From Ancistrus triradiatus (Eukaryota > Chordata > Actinopteri > Siluriformes > Loricariidae): 64,000 nucleotides of DNA. The notes below the pieces were generated by a model. That model saw only the letters and a list, made by a program, of their open reading frames with translations, ran no database searches and was not told the origin of the DNA. The translations under genes and the position numbers were made by a program. The stretch lies in NCBI GenBank assembly GCA_025084515.1, contig JAJAGP010001497.1:62001-126000 (forward strand), given 5' to 3'. Shown here one piece after another: positions 53,401 through 63,340 of the stretch (position 1 is the stretch's first letter; each line of letters starts with the position of its first letter).

Positions 53401-55104
53401 GTGTGATAACGAGGCAGAGGGATTTTATTTATTAGAGATAGCTCAAATACTAAAAGATAATGATCTGAAATCAAATCACTTTGTGGGAAAACATCAAGGC
53501 TATCTATATTGATACCAAATGTTAATATTAGATCTAAAGTATGATTACAGCGGTGGGTTTTTCCCATCACATTCTGAGTGATACCCATGGATTCTAAGAT
53601 GACCTCAAAAGCAATTTTAAGTGGATCCTGCTCACTGTCAAAGTGAATATTGAAATCACCTACAATTAAAGCATTATCTGTTGACAGTAGTAAGCAGGAA
53701 AGAAAGTTAGCAAATTTCTGAAGAAATTCTGAATAGGGACCAGGAGGGCAGTAAATAGTGATAAGCTGAAAAGAGTGTGGTTTTGGCTTCCATAAGGATG
53801 GATCAGTCACGTTAAGAATCAGTATTTCAAAGTAATTAGCCTTGTAATGGGATTTAGCTGTAACACCCAACTCTTTGTCAAAAAATGTGGCTACGCCTCT
53901 CCCCCGACCATTAGGACGAGGGCGACTAGCATGACTGTATCCAGGAGGTGAGGCTTCATTTAAGGCTAAATATTCATCAGGTCTAATCCAAGTTTCAGTG
54001 AGACAGAGAGCGTGTAAGCGTTTATCAGTGATCATTTCATTTACAATCACTGCTTTGTTTGTAAGTGATCTAATGTTAAGTAGTCCTAGCTTTAGTCTAA
54101 TGTTGTTATTTCTTTTGCAGCTATCTGTGTTTATACTAATGAGGTTATTAAAACAGACTTTTTGAGAGCGTTTACGTTTAGCGCAGATGCGGGTAACAGA
54201 CACAGTTTCAATAATGTGGGTTCTGGGTGACGACATCTGCAGGCATGCCATCCTAAAACTGTGGGCAAGCTTTTCGCAGCTACATGGCACGAGCTGCTAT
54301 GTTAGCGATATTATGGTACAGTTTGTTATGTTCTAGCCACTATTTCAGCGAATAAGGCAGGGATTAAAATACGCTTCCAGTTCACAATGTGGATTTATTT
54401 TACTTTGTCTAAAAAGTGTTCATACTGTCTTTAAGGAGTATTCAGGTAACATAACTTTTATACTGTAATTATGAATACATGCATATAAGAGCATGCACAT
54501 ATATCTGATCATCTGATGTTATGTGTTTAATAAAGCTCATAATGTATCATTTATTCCAACTTCATTCAATTCTACAATATCTTATGAGTGTCCACGCCGA
54601 GTTTGAAGCAGATCTTTGTTATAAATTTTGAGTTATAACAACTCTAATGTATAATGTTATTATCAGTGCTGCATGTAGATGTTTCTTTTTACATAACTGA
54701 AGAGCAATGTAAAAAAAAATCGTATTGCAACCTTTAAATTTCATATGTCGTTCAACTGAATCTACTGTAGATTTAGTCAACTATAATCTTATTATAATTA
54801 GTCGACTAAATCTAGACTAAAACTAAAGACAATTCAGATGACTAAATTATGACTAAAACTAAGTGCTGTAAAAATTAACACTGCTCTCTACATAAATATA
54901 TCTCTACCATATCTATACTTTATATGTCCTGAAATATGTGATTAGAAAATTATGCTCATACATCAATCCATATATTTTGAATTCGTCAGAAAGATCTAGA
55001 AGAGTTAAGAAAGCCCCGCCCCGTACGTAGAACAGGAGCAAAAGCATGAACTGACCTGCAGTAAGATGAAGGCCTGTCAGGAAGAGAAAGAAACACAGCT
55101 GCAT
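46638..55104 (-). CDS. G2: two-Ig receptor gene lacking its transmembrane exon
   Basis: Exons 55056-55104, 48914-49225, 48342-48650, 47858-48022, 46982-47049 and 46638-46751 have canonical splice sites. They join in one frame of 1017 nt (338 residues plus stop). The order is signal peptide (1-17), V-like Ig1 (17-120), V-like Ig2 (121-223), a long Pro/Thr-rich stalk (224-278), cytoplasmic linker and a tail with ITIM and ITSM-like motif. The 105-nt transmembrane exon present in G5 is absent: only its last ten bases and the donor remain (47755-47770). If transcribed, the product would be secreted or not anchored, with an orphan ITIM tail. It may instead be a pseudogene with otherwise fresh exons. 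Intron 1 has grown to 5.8 kb by hAT-like and LINE insertions. An ISRE/Ets-type motif lies upstream of the leader. Confidence 0.6.
46771..46815. repeat. (CA)n microsatellite
   Basis: A CA repeat in the last intron of G2, homologous in position to the tracts at 14968 and 21813 in G5, which were separated by retroelement insertion. Confidence 0.85.
46982..47049 (-). CDS. G2 cytoplasmic linker exon
   Basis: 68 nt, acceptor TTCATTCTACAG, donor GTGAGT, phase 1 to 0. It encodes AQRRGRTGSREGRTGRNRQQ and so on. Same length as the G5 exon at 22024-22091. Confidence 0.7.
47243..47760. repeat. Expanded GT arrays with segmental triplication
   Basis: Three GT-rich arrays (47243-47313, 47370-47457, 47590-47750) are each preceded by the same host segment ending ccctctaaaaa.catcaatctgaggcagttag (47210-47240, 47333-47364, 47560-47590). 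G5 has this segment and array once (22250-22354). The triplication abuts the breakpoint of the transmembrane-exon deletion. Confidence 0.8.
47858..48022 (-). CDS. G2 stalk exon, long Pro/Thr-rich form
   Basis: 165 nt, acceptor CTTCTTACAG, donor GTACCA, phase 1 to 1. It encodes EVPPKPQPPTTSPATKGTT, then APPKPPTPVQPPTSNPATKG and TTAKTSPNNPSTG, with a repeated (S/N)PATKGTT unit and many Thr/Ser sites suitable for O-glycosylation. It is three times the length of the G5 stalk. Confidence 0.7.
48342..48650 (-). CDS. G2 V-like Ig domain 2 exon
   Basis: 309 nt, acceptor GTTACAG, donor AAAG/GTAAAA. It has Cys in SVVLPCSYTDL, Trp in KNLRWMKV and LSLIISDLRK, and ends KGECRCSV in which the usual Tyr two residues before the second Cys is itself Cys. 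It ends LSVKG. The extra Cys could disturb folding. Confidence 0.75.
48914..49225 (-). CDS. G2 V-like Ig domain 1 exon
   Basis: 312 nt, acceptor TTTCTGCAG, donor AAGG/GTAAAA. It encodes ACKLEGNQETQTITASTGSS, VLLPCYCTYLQ with the first Cys pair, GVTWRKN with Trp, YRNRFQLVKDQPPGN, and EGYYRCF with the second Cys, ending LYVKG. All V-set landmarks are present. Confidence 0.8.
49455..50300. mobile_element. Non-autonomous hAT-like element with AT-rich core
   Basis: The left part has cagagagccggctcattcggctctcaag and the right end has tcttagagccggatcggatcggtagcgaccgacacatcactag. This is the usual end sequence of a fish hAT family. The core has (AT)n tracts (49861-50090) with a strong palindrome at 49843-49894. 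No ORF is supported. Confidence 0.5.
49843..49894. repeat. Near-perfect palindrome with (AT)8 centre
   Basis: Arms of 18 bases (AAGATTCTCCCTGAGGGG and its complement with one mismatch) flank sixteen bases of alternating AT. It can form a hairpin or cruciform. AT-rich repeats continue to about 50090. Confidence 0.85.
50500..54233 (-). mobile_element. L2/CR1-like LINE, copy 4 (inverted, 5'-truncated, rearranged)
   Basis: The 3' end is at 50500-50540. The longest piece of ORF2 in the window lies at 51324-52064 (RT C-terminal domain) and 52198-52939 (fingers and palm with SNYRPISNLPFLSKISEKAI and LSDLSAAFDTIDHDVLL). The frame at 53199-54290 has the endonuclease with RSLTNKAVIVNEMITDKRLH, IVGDFNIHFD and DLISDHYLLVFEL. 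Part of the ORF2 start is repeated inside it (53149-53284). It sits in G2 intron 1. Confidence 0.85.
55056..55104 (-). CDS. G2 leader exon (signal peptide)
   Basis: ATG at 55102-55104 begins MQLCFFLFLTGLHLTAG with donor GCAG/GTCAGT, phase 1. It is 5.8 kb from the Ig1 exon because of the transposons in intron 1. Confidence 0.7.
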
Positions 55105-55309
55105 TCTTACTGAGGATCCAAACCTGAATGGTTCATCTACAGAGATCATGAACAGCCCCTGTACAACTGCTGCACCGGGTCTGAATGGGATGAACACAGC
55201 CTAAAGTCCCCATCAAACACGGAAATACAGTAGTGCTGCTTTAGTGCATGCTCATCCTCCAGCAGCTCAGGCAGGATGTTGAAACATTGCAGCATGTGGT
55301 TTGACCAAA

Positions 55310-55321
55310 GGAAGTGAAACT
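55310..55321 (-). promoter_or_regulatory. Ets/IRF composite-type motif upstream of G2
   Basis: GGAAGTGAAACT (plus strand) fits both the Ets-IRF composite (GGAANNGAAA) and an ISRE-like site. It is about 205 bp upstream of the G2 ATG, at the homologous place of the G4 motif. Such sites drive myeloid and lymphoid genes in known cases; here it is inference from sequence. Confidence 0.45.
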
Positions 55322-56286
55322 GAGCGGTTTAGGACCTGAGTGTGAGAAACAGCAGCTACAGAATGTGACTAACAGATCATAAAGTGTTAAATAGAAATAC
55401 AAATCACACATACAAAACCCATAAATACTTTTGTTTTATAAATAGTGAGCATGTATACTGAGGGGGGGGGCCAGTCCATCTCAGAGCTTGGCAGGGGGTC
55501 TCTCAGGGGCCTTGCTGCACATCCACCCAAACACCACAGAATTTATTATGAAGGTTAAACTCTATGACTTCATTGTGAATATATGATCAGTGTTAGTGGA
55601 GTTCTTGTGTTTATATCATTATGTGTTTGTATTAAAAGTAGAAATATGAAATGTTTATTTACTTTGTCCTGACCTGCAGTAGCACCTCCTTCCTGTAGGT
55701 GGTAATATTACACCACATTTACCATTTCTCTGTACCTTATATCACATAAATATCAGTGTCGGTGGGTTTGGTGGTTCCTGAGGTATTTAAAATGGAAACA
55801 AAATAGTTAAAACAAATAACTCGTAAAAGATCTCTAAAGTGTGCTTAAGCTAATTCCTGAGTGATAGGTGAGGGATCTACCCCGATTTAACCCTGCATCC
55901 TCTTACAGTAAGTAAATGCCCTAAACTAACTTTAACTGCAGAAACTTATAAGACGTGATTAAATAAGTGTGTGTAACCCAAACAACTATAAACCCCCCGA
56001 GAACATGAAACTAAACATCATAAGCTCCTGGAATAAAGAAAAATAAACATGCTTGCTGGGGGCCACCCAGAACACCATGCCCACCGAGCTCCCTCTAATA
56101 GCTCTATAGGCCCCGCCCACACATTTGGTGATCTGCTGCTGTCTGTTGCTCTTCTTCTCTACTGCAGACTCACTGCTCCAGCAGCAATGCTGTAATGAAC
56201 GCTGGCAGGAGGAACTGGAGCTAAAATGAAGAAGAAAATATTCAGTTCCTGAAGGACAAACTACAGATGAAACTAATCCAACATTT
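55322..56286 (-). other. Intergenic region and 3' UTR of G1
   Basis: 55322-55790 is shared with the G4 upstream region (agtgagcatgtat.ctgaggggg). 55790-56286 is the 3' UTR block of module-B exons (compare 2690-3267). No gene is seen. Confidence 0.45.
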
Positions 56287-56468
56287 TTACACAGAGGAAA
56301 CGTGGTGAGGTTCCAGGAGCTTGAAGTTCTCTGTACCTTTGTTCCCCTTCCTGCAAAAGATCACAGCTACAATAACATGGAGGATCACAAAAGTCATGGC
56401 GGCGAAGGGGATGAAGGGTAGATGCTCTGGAGGATCTGCAGCAGCATCAGCATGGATATCAGTCAGAG
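56287..56468 (-). CDS. IgSF receptor unit G1, module-B terminal exon
   Basis: A phase-1 exon of 182 nt including the stop (56287-56289). It encodes ALTDIHADAAADPPEHLPFI, a helix (FAAMTFVILHVIVAVIF), CRKGNKG and a short tail GTENFKLLEPHHVSSV. The tail is identical to that of G6. It has no tyrosine and no charged residue in the helix, so it is neither a classic inhibitory nor a DAP12-type activating receptor. Its upstream stalk exon is 7.2 kb away because a LINE and a Ty3/Gypsy element entered the intron. Confidence 0.6.
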
Positions 56469-56644
56469 CTGAGTTTCAGACAGAACAGCAGCTACGTTCA
56501 ATAAACTTCATTCACTTAAACAAAACAAATCACACAAACCGAACTCCTACTAAATAAAACCACTGCAGCAGCCGAGCCTCCCCATAGGTGATAAATACAA
56601 TTATATAGAGCAGATCAGCAGGGGGCGCTGCTTTATAGAGATGA

Positions 56645-56684
56645 CCATACCATACCATACCATACCATACCATACCACACCATG
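56645..56684. repeat. (CATAC)n pentanucleotide repeat
   Basis: About seven copies of ccata/catac, at the left border of LINE copy 5. Confidence 0.85.
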
Positions 56685-57144
56685 ATCACATCATCCATTC
56701 AGTTCACACAGTTTATATTTTAATGTCCTCTCAATGTTATCTCAAAAATAAGAAATATACTTTCCGTTAATGATGCTGAAAAACTGATCCATGCGTTTAT
56801 TACTTCAAGGTTAGATTACTGTAATATCCTTTTTGCTGGTTGCTCTGGTAGATCCTTTAACAAGCTCCAGTTGGTACAAAATGCAGCAGCACGAGTACTT
56901 ACTAGAACTAGGAAGTTTGACCATATTAGTCCCGTTCTATCATCTTTGCACTGGCTGCCTATTAAATTTCGTACTGATTATAAAATTTTATTGCTAACCT
57001 ATAAAGCGCTACATGGCCTGGCACCGCAGTATTTAAGTGAACTAATTCAGCAATATAACCCATCACGCTTACTTCGTTCACAAGGTGCAGGGTTACTTGT
57101 AGTCCCTAGGATTAAGAAAGTCACTGCAGTGGGAAGAGTGTTCT

Positions 57145-57540
57145 TGTCACGCCCGCGGCCGGCTCGTCAGATCGCACCCGCAGTCCGCAACACTCCAGGT
57201 CACGTGACGCGGGCTCGACAGATCGCACCCGCAGTCCGCAACGCTCCAGGTCACGTGACGCGGGCTCGACAGATCGCACCCGCATTCCTCAACACCTCAC
57301 AGATCACACTCGCATTCAGCAACGCTCACTATCGCCCGAGTACTGATTGATCACCTGTGCCTCATTACCGTCTGCACTATATATTCACGTCAACGTCAGT
57401 TCCTCTCCACTCTGCTATGCCTCGTTACTCGTTACCTTGGTCTTCAGTGCTTGCTCAGTTGTGTGTATACCTTGAATAAAACAACCATACCTTGTACTCC
57501 AGTCAGCGGTGTGTCTCCCTCATATCCACCGCACGTTACA
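57145..57540 (+). repeat. 5' LTR of the chromovirus
   Basis: It has an internal tandem repeat of about 50 bp (gatcgcacccgcagtccgca, 2.5 copies) and a TATA-like ctatatattc near 57378. Its polyadenylation signal AATAAA is near 57475. Confidence 0.85.
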
Positions 57541-57555
57541 GTAGGCATAGCCACT

Positions 57556-58680
57556 ATGGAAGACAGCTAGCTGTGGAACCTTCTCCCTGGTTCAGGACCA
57601 GTCTGGAACAGGCACAGCTCGGGGATCTTCGAGGCCAACTGGAAGAGGTAGCTCGGGCCGTCACTCTCTTGGCTGACAACCAACGCTCTCCTAAGTTCGT
57701 TAGTATCCCATGGTAAACAACCTTACCCAACGAGTGACTCAACTGACGCCACCAAATTGCGGCTGCTGCAAGCACATGCACAAATAGCGTCGGTCCTACT
57801 TCCTCCTATCCCTCCACGAGCGGAGAGCGGATGTCCACTCGGTCGCCCATACCAAAGTCGCCCTTACGGACAAATATGATGGAGATCCGGACCGAGGTGA
57901 AGGCTTCCTACTAACAATGCGAGCTGTATTTCGTCCATGGGTTCGCCTCCGGACTCTGACGTGGCCCGTATAGCCTTTGTGATTTCCCTGCTGTCTCGCG
58001 CGCGCACAGTGGATTGGGCTACCGCCGTGTGGTCTCAGCAAGGGTCAGAGGGAGGATTATTACCGCCCGATTTTTGAATGCCTTTTGATCTGCTTTCGCA
58101 ACAACCATGTGAGGCCACTCTGCTGTGACTACTTCTGTCTGAACGTGCCTCCTTCCTGCCCCCTTCCAACTATCGGCTGGTCCTATTGTGTGTTTCGGTC
58201 GTTTTCGGTGGTGTTGGTTTTGTTTTCTTGTTGTTTTCTTGTTGGCTTGCTGGAGTACCGCCCGGGGATGGGGTTGTGTTGACTAGTAAAATGGTGATTC
58301 GGCACTCTAGTGGCACAAAGTGGCTGGAAATTCCTGCCGCTCTCCACTCAAGCGTTTCAAATCAGGGTCTGCGTCAGGATCTTCGGAGGGAACTGGCAGG
58401 ACCTCAATCTGACGCTGGAGGATCTAATCAGCAGACCACTGGCCATTCACATGGATCAACTCCTGCACAGATCAGACCCATTCATCGACCCCCGCGTTCT
58501 TCGTCCTCCCTCATCCGCGGGGCTATGGAGAGCATTCGCCACCGTCAGAAAACATGGAACTCGCTTGTACGTCATATACTCTCGGGGGGCGGAGGGAACG
58601 ATGTCGACGCTTCGAGATGGGGCTCTGTTGCTACTATGTGGGTTCTGACAACCATCTCCTGTTCCAGTTGGTGATCGTGG
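57556..58680 (+). pseudogene. Chromovirus gag region, heavily frameshifted
   Basis: No single frame persists. Pieces in all three frames have the composition of a Gypsy gag (for example SLEQAQLGDLRGQLEEVARA at 57590-57660, which looks like the start of a coiled segment). Toward the end, frames at 58186-58674 contain what may be foreign or shuffled sequence. I see no zinc knuckle. Confidence 0.5.
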
Positions 58681-58759
58681 TTCCTCCTAGGGTTCTTCAA
58701 GGTTGCTTGCCGGGACCTCGGGCACGCACATCCCGGGGGAGTCAGAACCCTCTTATTCC

Positions 58760-59758
58760 GTCATTCACTTTGCCAGTTATCTTACGACTCGCTCATGCTA
58801 CGCTACGTCACCTCACAGGCGTTGATTGATTCGGGTGCTCAGGGGAACTTCATTGCTTGCTCATCTCGTCACGGGTCCCCAATGGAACATTACCCTGCAC
58901 AGGACCTCTCCACCTCCCAGCAGACGGCATCACTACAGCCGACGGACAGCCCCTTGGATCTGGACTCATTCACTAAGGTTAACTGACCTCTTGCGCCTGT
59001 CCACCAGCGCCATCCACGAGGAATCCATCTCACTGTTTCCTGTGGCCTCCCTGGCGTATCCTATCATCCTGGGTCTCCCTTGGCTGCATCTCCATGATCC
59101 TCTTATCTCTTGGTCATCGAGGGAGCTCATCCATTGGTCTCCGTTCTGTCAGCAGCACTGTCTTCGTCGTCCCACGCTCCAACTCTGTTCGCTACCTGTG
59201 TCCAAAGCCTCTCTTCCTAGTAACGTGCCTGATGAATATCAGGATCTGGCGACTGTCTTCGGAGAGGGCACTGTGGCAGCCTTACCACCTCATCGCCCGT
59301 ACGACTGCGCCATAGATCTCATCCCTGACGCTGAAGAAAAGGCCATGCAGGAGTATATTGTGGAGTATTTGGCCCTTGGGTTCATCCGTCCGTCTACCTC
59401 ACCAGTTTCAGCAGGGTTCTTCTTTGTCCCCAAGAAGGACGCGGGGTTGCGGCCCACGATTGACTACCGCTGTTTGAATCTCATCACACGGAAATATGCC
59501 TATCCGCTCCCTTTGGTACCAGCAGCCCTGGAACTTCTCCGTGCCGCTCGTTGGTATACGAAACAGGATTTGAGCAATGCTTACAATTTGATTCGCATGA
59601 AGGAAGGAGACGAATGGAAAACTGCATTCAGTACCAGCTCGGGTCACTATGAATATTTGGTAATGCCCTTTGGTCTGGCCAACGCCCCCACAGTCTTTCA
59701 GGCGTTTATCAATGACGTGCTCCTTGATATGCTGGGGCGTTTTGTGGTGGTCTACTGA
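58760..59758 (+). pseudogene. Chromovirus pol, 5' part: aspartic protease and RT N-terminus
   Basis: Protease active site ALIDSGAQGNFI is read at 58806-58841, followed by a frame change. The main frame 58826-59758 has ASLAYPIILGLPWLHLHDPL (protease C-terminal LGLPWL block) and VPDEYQDLATVF. RT motifs follow: GFIRPSTSPVSAGFFFVPKK, LRPTIDYRCLN, KQDLSNAYNLIRMKEGDEWK with catalytic Asp, and VMPFGLANAPTVFQ. The frame ends at 59756 exactly in the YxDD box, where two bases are missing. Confidence 0.8.
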
Positions 59759-62000
59759 TGACATTTTGATTTTCTCACCAGATCTCGAAATTCACATTGT
59801 CCACGTCCGAGCGGTGCTGAAGAGGCTTCTGGAGAACCATTTGCGGATAAAGGCAACCAAGTGTGAGTTTCATACGCAATCTGTCCAGTACCTGGGATAC
59901 ATCATTTCCCCTTCTGGGGTGGCTATGGACGATGCCAAAGTCACAGCGGTCCTCTCCTGGCCCACACCAAAGACGGTCAAGGAACTTCAACATTTCCTTG
60001 GCTTTGCCAATTTCTATAGACAGTTCATTCGGAACTTCAGTCGCGTTACAGCACCTCTCACGGCGCTGCTATGGGATAAGCCCCGAGCGTTGCGCTGGTC
60101 CAAGGAAGCCGAACAAGCTTTCATCACCCTCAAGGAAGCTTTCACCCAAGCCCCGGTCCTGGGACACCCAGATCCCGAACTCCCTTTCGTTCTGTAGGTG
60201 GATGCGTCTTCGGTGGGAATCGGGGCTGTTCTCTCTCAACGACTAGGTAACCCTCCGAAACTGCGTCCAGTGGCCTTCTACTCACATAAGCTGAATTCCA
60301 CAGAACGAAACTATGACGTCAGAGACAGGGAGCTGTTGGCCATCAAGCTAGCGTTGGAGGAGTGGAGACACTGGCTAGAGGGTGCTAAACATGCTTTCAC
60401 GGTGTTCACCAATCACAAGAATCTGGAATATCTACGCTCAGCCAAACGATTGAACGCACAACAGGCACGTTGGTCCCTCTTCTTTGCAAGATTCTCATTC
60501 ACCATCACCTACAGGCCCGGTTCAAAAAACGCCAAAGCAGATGCGCTTTCGCGCAGTCTTGACTCTGATTCATCTGCTTTGAAGGACCCTACGACGATCA
60601 TCCCGTCATCATGTGTGCTGGGTGTTGTCCAATGGGACTTTGAGCGAGATTTAGATGCCTGCCTTGCTCGGTCTCACATCCCTCGTGAATGTCCGGTGGG
60701 TAAGAAGTTCATTCCTCCTTCTCTATGCGACAGAATCATTGCCTGGGCTCATGTCTCCCTCTGCTCGGGTCATCCCGGGGAGACTCGCACGTACTAACTC
60801 TTGGCAGCACGCTATTGGTGGAGCAACATGCGTCGTGATGTCTATTGGTTTGTGGCTTCCTGCAACATCTGCGCCCAGTGCAAGACACCACGCACCCTTC
60901 CCTCCGGCCAGCTACATCCTCTGCCTATCCCGCAACGACCGTGGTCACACATCGCAATTGACTTCATCACGGATCTCCCACTCTCGGATGGCTGCACCAC
61001 TATCCTCTCAGTTATCGACCGCTTCTCCAGGGCGGTACGTTTCATCCCACTAGACAAAATCCCGTCCGCTTTCCACACCGCAGAAACTCTCTTTGAGTAT
61101 GTCTTCCGACTGTTTGGCATCCCGGAGGACATCGTGTCGGACAGGGGTCCCCAGTTCACTTCGGCGGTATGGCGGGCATTCATGGAGAAGTTGGGGGTGT
61201 CGGTGAGTCTGTCGTCTGGTTACCATCCAGAATCCAACGGGCAATGTGAACGATCTAATCAGGAACTGAAAAATTTTCTTCGTCTGTATTGCCTCCACAA
61301 CCCACGGGACTGGTGCCGGTTTCTTCCCTGGGTTGAGACAGCACAAAACTCTCTGCGTCATTTCTCCACAGGTCTCACGCCCTTCCAGTGTGTGTTAGGA
61401 TACCAGCCGCCCTTTGTTCCGTGGGACTCCGCTGACTCCAATGCTCCGTCGGTGGACGACTTGTTCCGCCGCAGTGAGGAGGTATGGTGCCAGGTTCATC
61501 AGCGGATCAACCAGGCTATTCGACGTTATCAGCGGCATGCGGACCGGCGACGTTCCTCCACTCCGGTATACCATCAGGGAGAATGGGTGTGGCTGTCTGC
61601 GTAAGACCTCCATCATACTCAGGGAAGTAACACACTCTCACCTCGATATTTGGGTCCATTCCGTATTGTGAAAGAGATCAATGAAGTGTCATATCGTCTC
61701 GACCTGCCTGCTCATTATCGTGTTTGTCCGACCTTTCATGTATCCCATCTCAAGCTGTGGGTCGCTGGTCCTTTGGATGATGCGGATGCTGCTGAACGGC
61801 CTCAGTCTGATGGGCAAGGGGATGCCCTCACCTTCTTGGTCCGCCGTCTTCTGGACTCTCGTCGGCGGGGTTCTTGTCTCCAATACCTCGTCGACTGGGA
61901 AGGGTACGGTCCGGAGGAACGAAAGACGCTTCGAGCGAAAGACGTTTTGGATCCTCTCCTCATCCGTGAGTTCCACGCGGCTCATCCTGACCGCCCGGCA
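59756..62000 (+). pseudogene. Chromovirus pol, 3' part: RT thumb, RNase H, integrase, chromodomain
   Basis: All in one frame: DDILIFSPDLEIHIVHVRAV, LGFANFYRQFIRNFSRV, RNase H around VDASSVGIGAVLSQRLG and ADALSRS, integrase zinc finger HPGETRTY then C-x-x-C in CNICAQCK, catalytic IDFITDLP, VSDRGPQFTS and the E in PESNGQCERSNQELK. The chromodomain holds QYLVDWEGYGPEER near 61880-61930. Stops interrupt at 60195-60197, 60795-60797 and 61602-61604. Confidence 0.85.
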
Positions 62001-62079
62001 CCCAGGCCTCCGCTTTGGGGCCTCGGGCCGTCAGCCCTGGGAGGACCTCCGCCTGCACGAGTCCTTCGAGGGGGGGCAC

Positions 62080-62484
62080 TGTCAGGCCCGCGGCCGGCTC
62101 GTCAGATCGCACCCGCAGTCCGCAACGCTCCAGGTCACGTGACGCGGGCTCGACAGATCGCACCCACAGTACGCAACGCTCCAGGTCACGTGACGCGGGC
62201 TCGACAGATCGCGCCCGCATTCCTCAACACCTCACAGATCACACTCGCATTCAGCAACGCTCACTATCGCCCGAGTACTGATTGATCACCTGTGCCTCAT
62301 TACCGTCTGCACTATATATTCACGTCAGTTTCCTCTCCACTCTGCTGTGCCTCGTTACTCGTTGCCTGGTCTTTAGCTTCACACTTCAGTGCTTGCTCAG
62401 TTGTGTGTATACCTCTTGAATAAACAACCCTACCTTGTACCTCCAGTCAGCGTGTGTCTCCTGCATATCCACCCGCACGTTACA
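62080..62484 (+). repeat. 3' LTR of the chromovirus
   Basis: 405 bp, homologous to the 5' LTR with a small extra segment (gcttcaca near 62370) and single-base differences. It is preceded by a polypurine-like run (cgaggggggg at 62068-62076). Confidence 0.85.
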
Positions 62485-63340
62485 GTTCTCATACATAGCC
62501 CCTCACCTTTGGAATAGCCTCTCTGTCACTGTTCGTGATTCAAACTCGCTCTTGATCTTCAAGTCCAGATTAAAAACACACTTATTTACTCAAGCCTTTG
62601 GGGAGCCTTAAAACAATATTTGACGTTTTACAATGAATGTTTACTTAATATCATGTTTTTAACACATTTTTGTGTTTCTCTATTTCTGAGATGGCGTGGA
62701 CACAAAACCCTGGTCTGGGTTTTGTGTCCTGAGGATATAGCTCACGGTTTCATCGCTGCAAGGACAATACCGCCTCTCCTTACTGCCCCCAGTGACTTGA
62801 GGATGAAGTCCTTAGATCCATTGATACAGCTGACAACACTGCGGTTTCTACTCATCTGCTGAACGTACTGTAATCCTCTGGTGACTCTCTCTGTTCCAGT
62901 CCTCATACCATTACTGGGTAATAACCTCCGGGACACACAAAACTATATTGACTCTTCCACTTGGACTACCTGTTCATTCAAACTCATTCAATCATAACTT
63001 TATATGCTATAGATCTTATTTTCTATTTTTATTAGTTCAAATCATCTTAGTCTATATAGTTATACTATTCTAAATTTAAATAGGGTATTCTCTTTACATA
63101 TACTCTTCAATTATTGTATTTAACATCTAGGCTGCCCAAGGAGGATGTGTCCATTTTTGAGTCTTGGGTCCTCCCAAGGTTTCTTCCTATAAGGTTTGGG
63201 GAGTTTTTCCTTGCCACTGTCGCCTCAGGCTTGCTCAACTAGGGCTTTGATCTAATATATTTGTAAAGCTGCTTTGAGACAATGCTGTGTTGTAAAAAGC
63301 GCTATATAAATAAATTTGACTTGACTTGACTTGACTTGAC

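Larger units (their letters stand above)
49235..54890. mobile_element. Probable hAT-like DNA transposon (host for nested insertions)
   Basis: The left end has aactaaaactaggatgaaatg followed by tcgacactttagtcaacg. The right end (54770-54890) has gactaaatctagactaaaac and gactaaaactaagtgctgtaaaaattaacac. These inverted, repeated 'actaaaacta' ends are typical of a widespread fish non-autonomous DNA transposon. No transposase remains. Inside are a second hAT-like unit and LINE copy 4. It fills most of G2 intron 1. Confidence 0.4.
57145..62484 (+). mobile_element. Ty3/Gypsy chromovirus LTR retrotransposon (complete structure, mutated)
   Basis: LTRs at 57145-57540 and 62080-62484 begin TGTCA(C/G)GCCCGCGGCCGG and end CACGTTACA. 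A 5-bp target duplication GTTCT flanks it (57140-57144, 62485-62489). The order inside is gag remnant, aspartic protease, reverse transcriptase, RNase H, integrase and a C-terminal chromodomain, which places it among chromoviruses. A purine-rich ggggggg run precedes the 3' LTR. A two-base loss in RT and three in-frame stops make it inactive. The LTRs differ at several places, so it is not a very recent insertion. Confidence 0.9.
56730..63340 (+). mobile_element. L2/CR1-like LINE, copy 5 (3' part, split by a Gypsy element)
   Basis: The left piece (56730-57144) encodes NDAEKLIHAFITSRLDYCN, KLQLVQNAAARVLTRTRKF and LLTYKALHGLAPQYLSELI. The right piece (62485-63340) continues SYIAPHLWNSLSVTVRDSNS and ends THLFTQAFG, followed by the tail gcgctatataaataaatttgac. 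The two halves join at the GTTCT duplication of the Gypsy insertion. It is a sister subfamily of copies 1-4. Confidence 0.8.
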
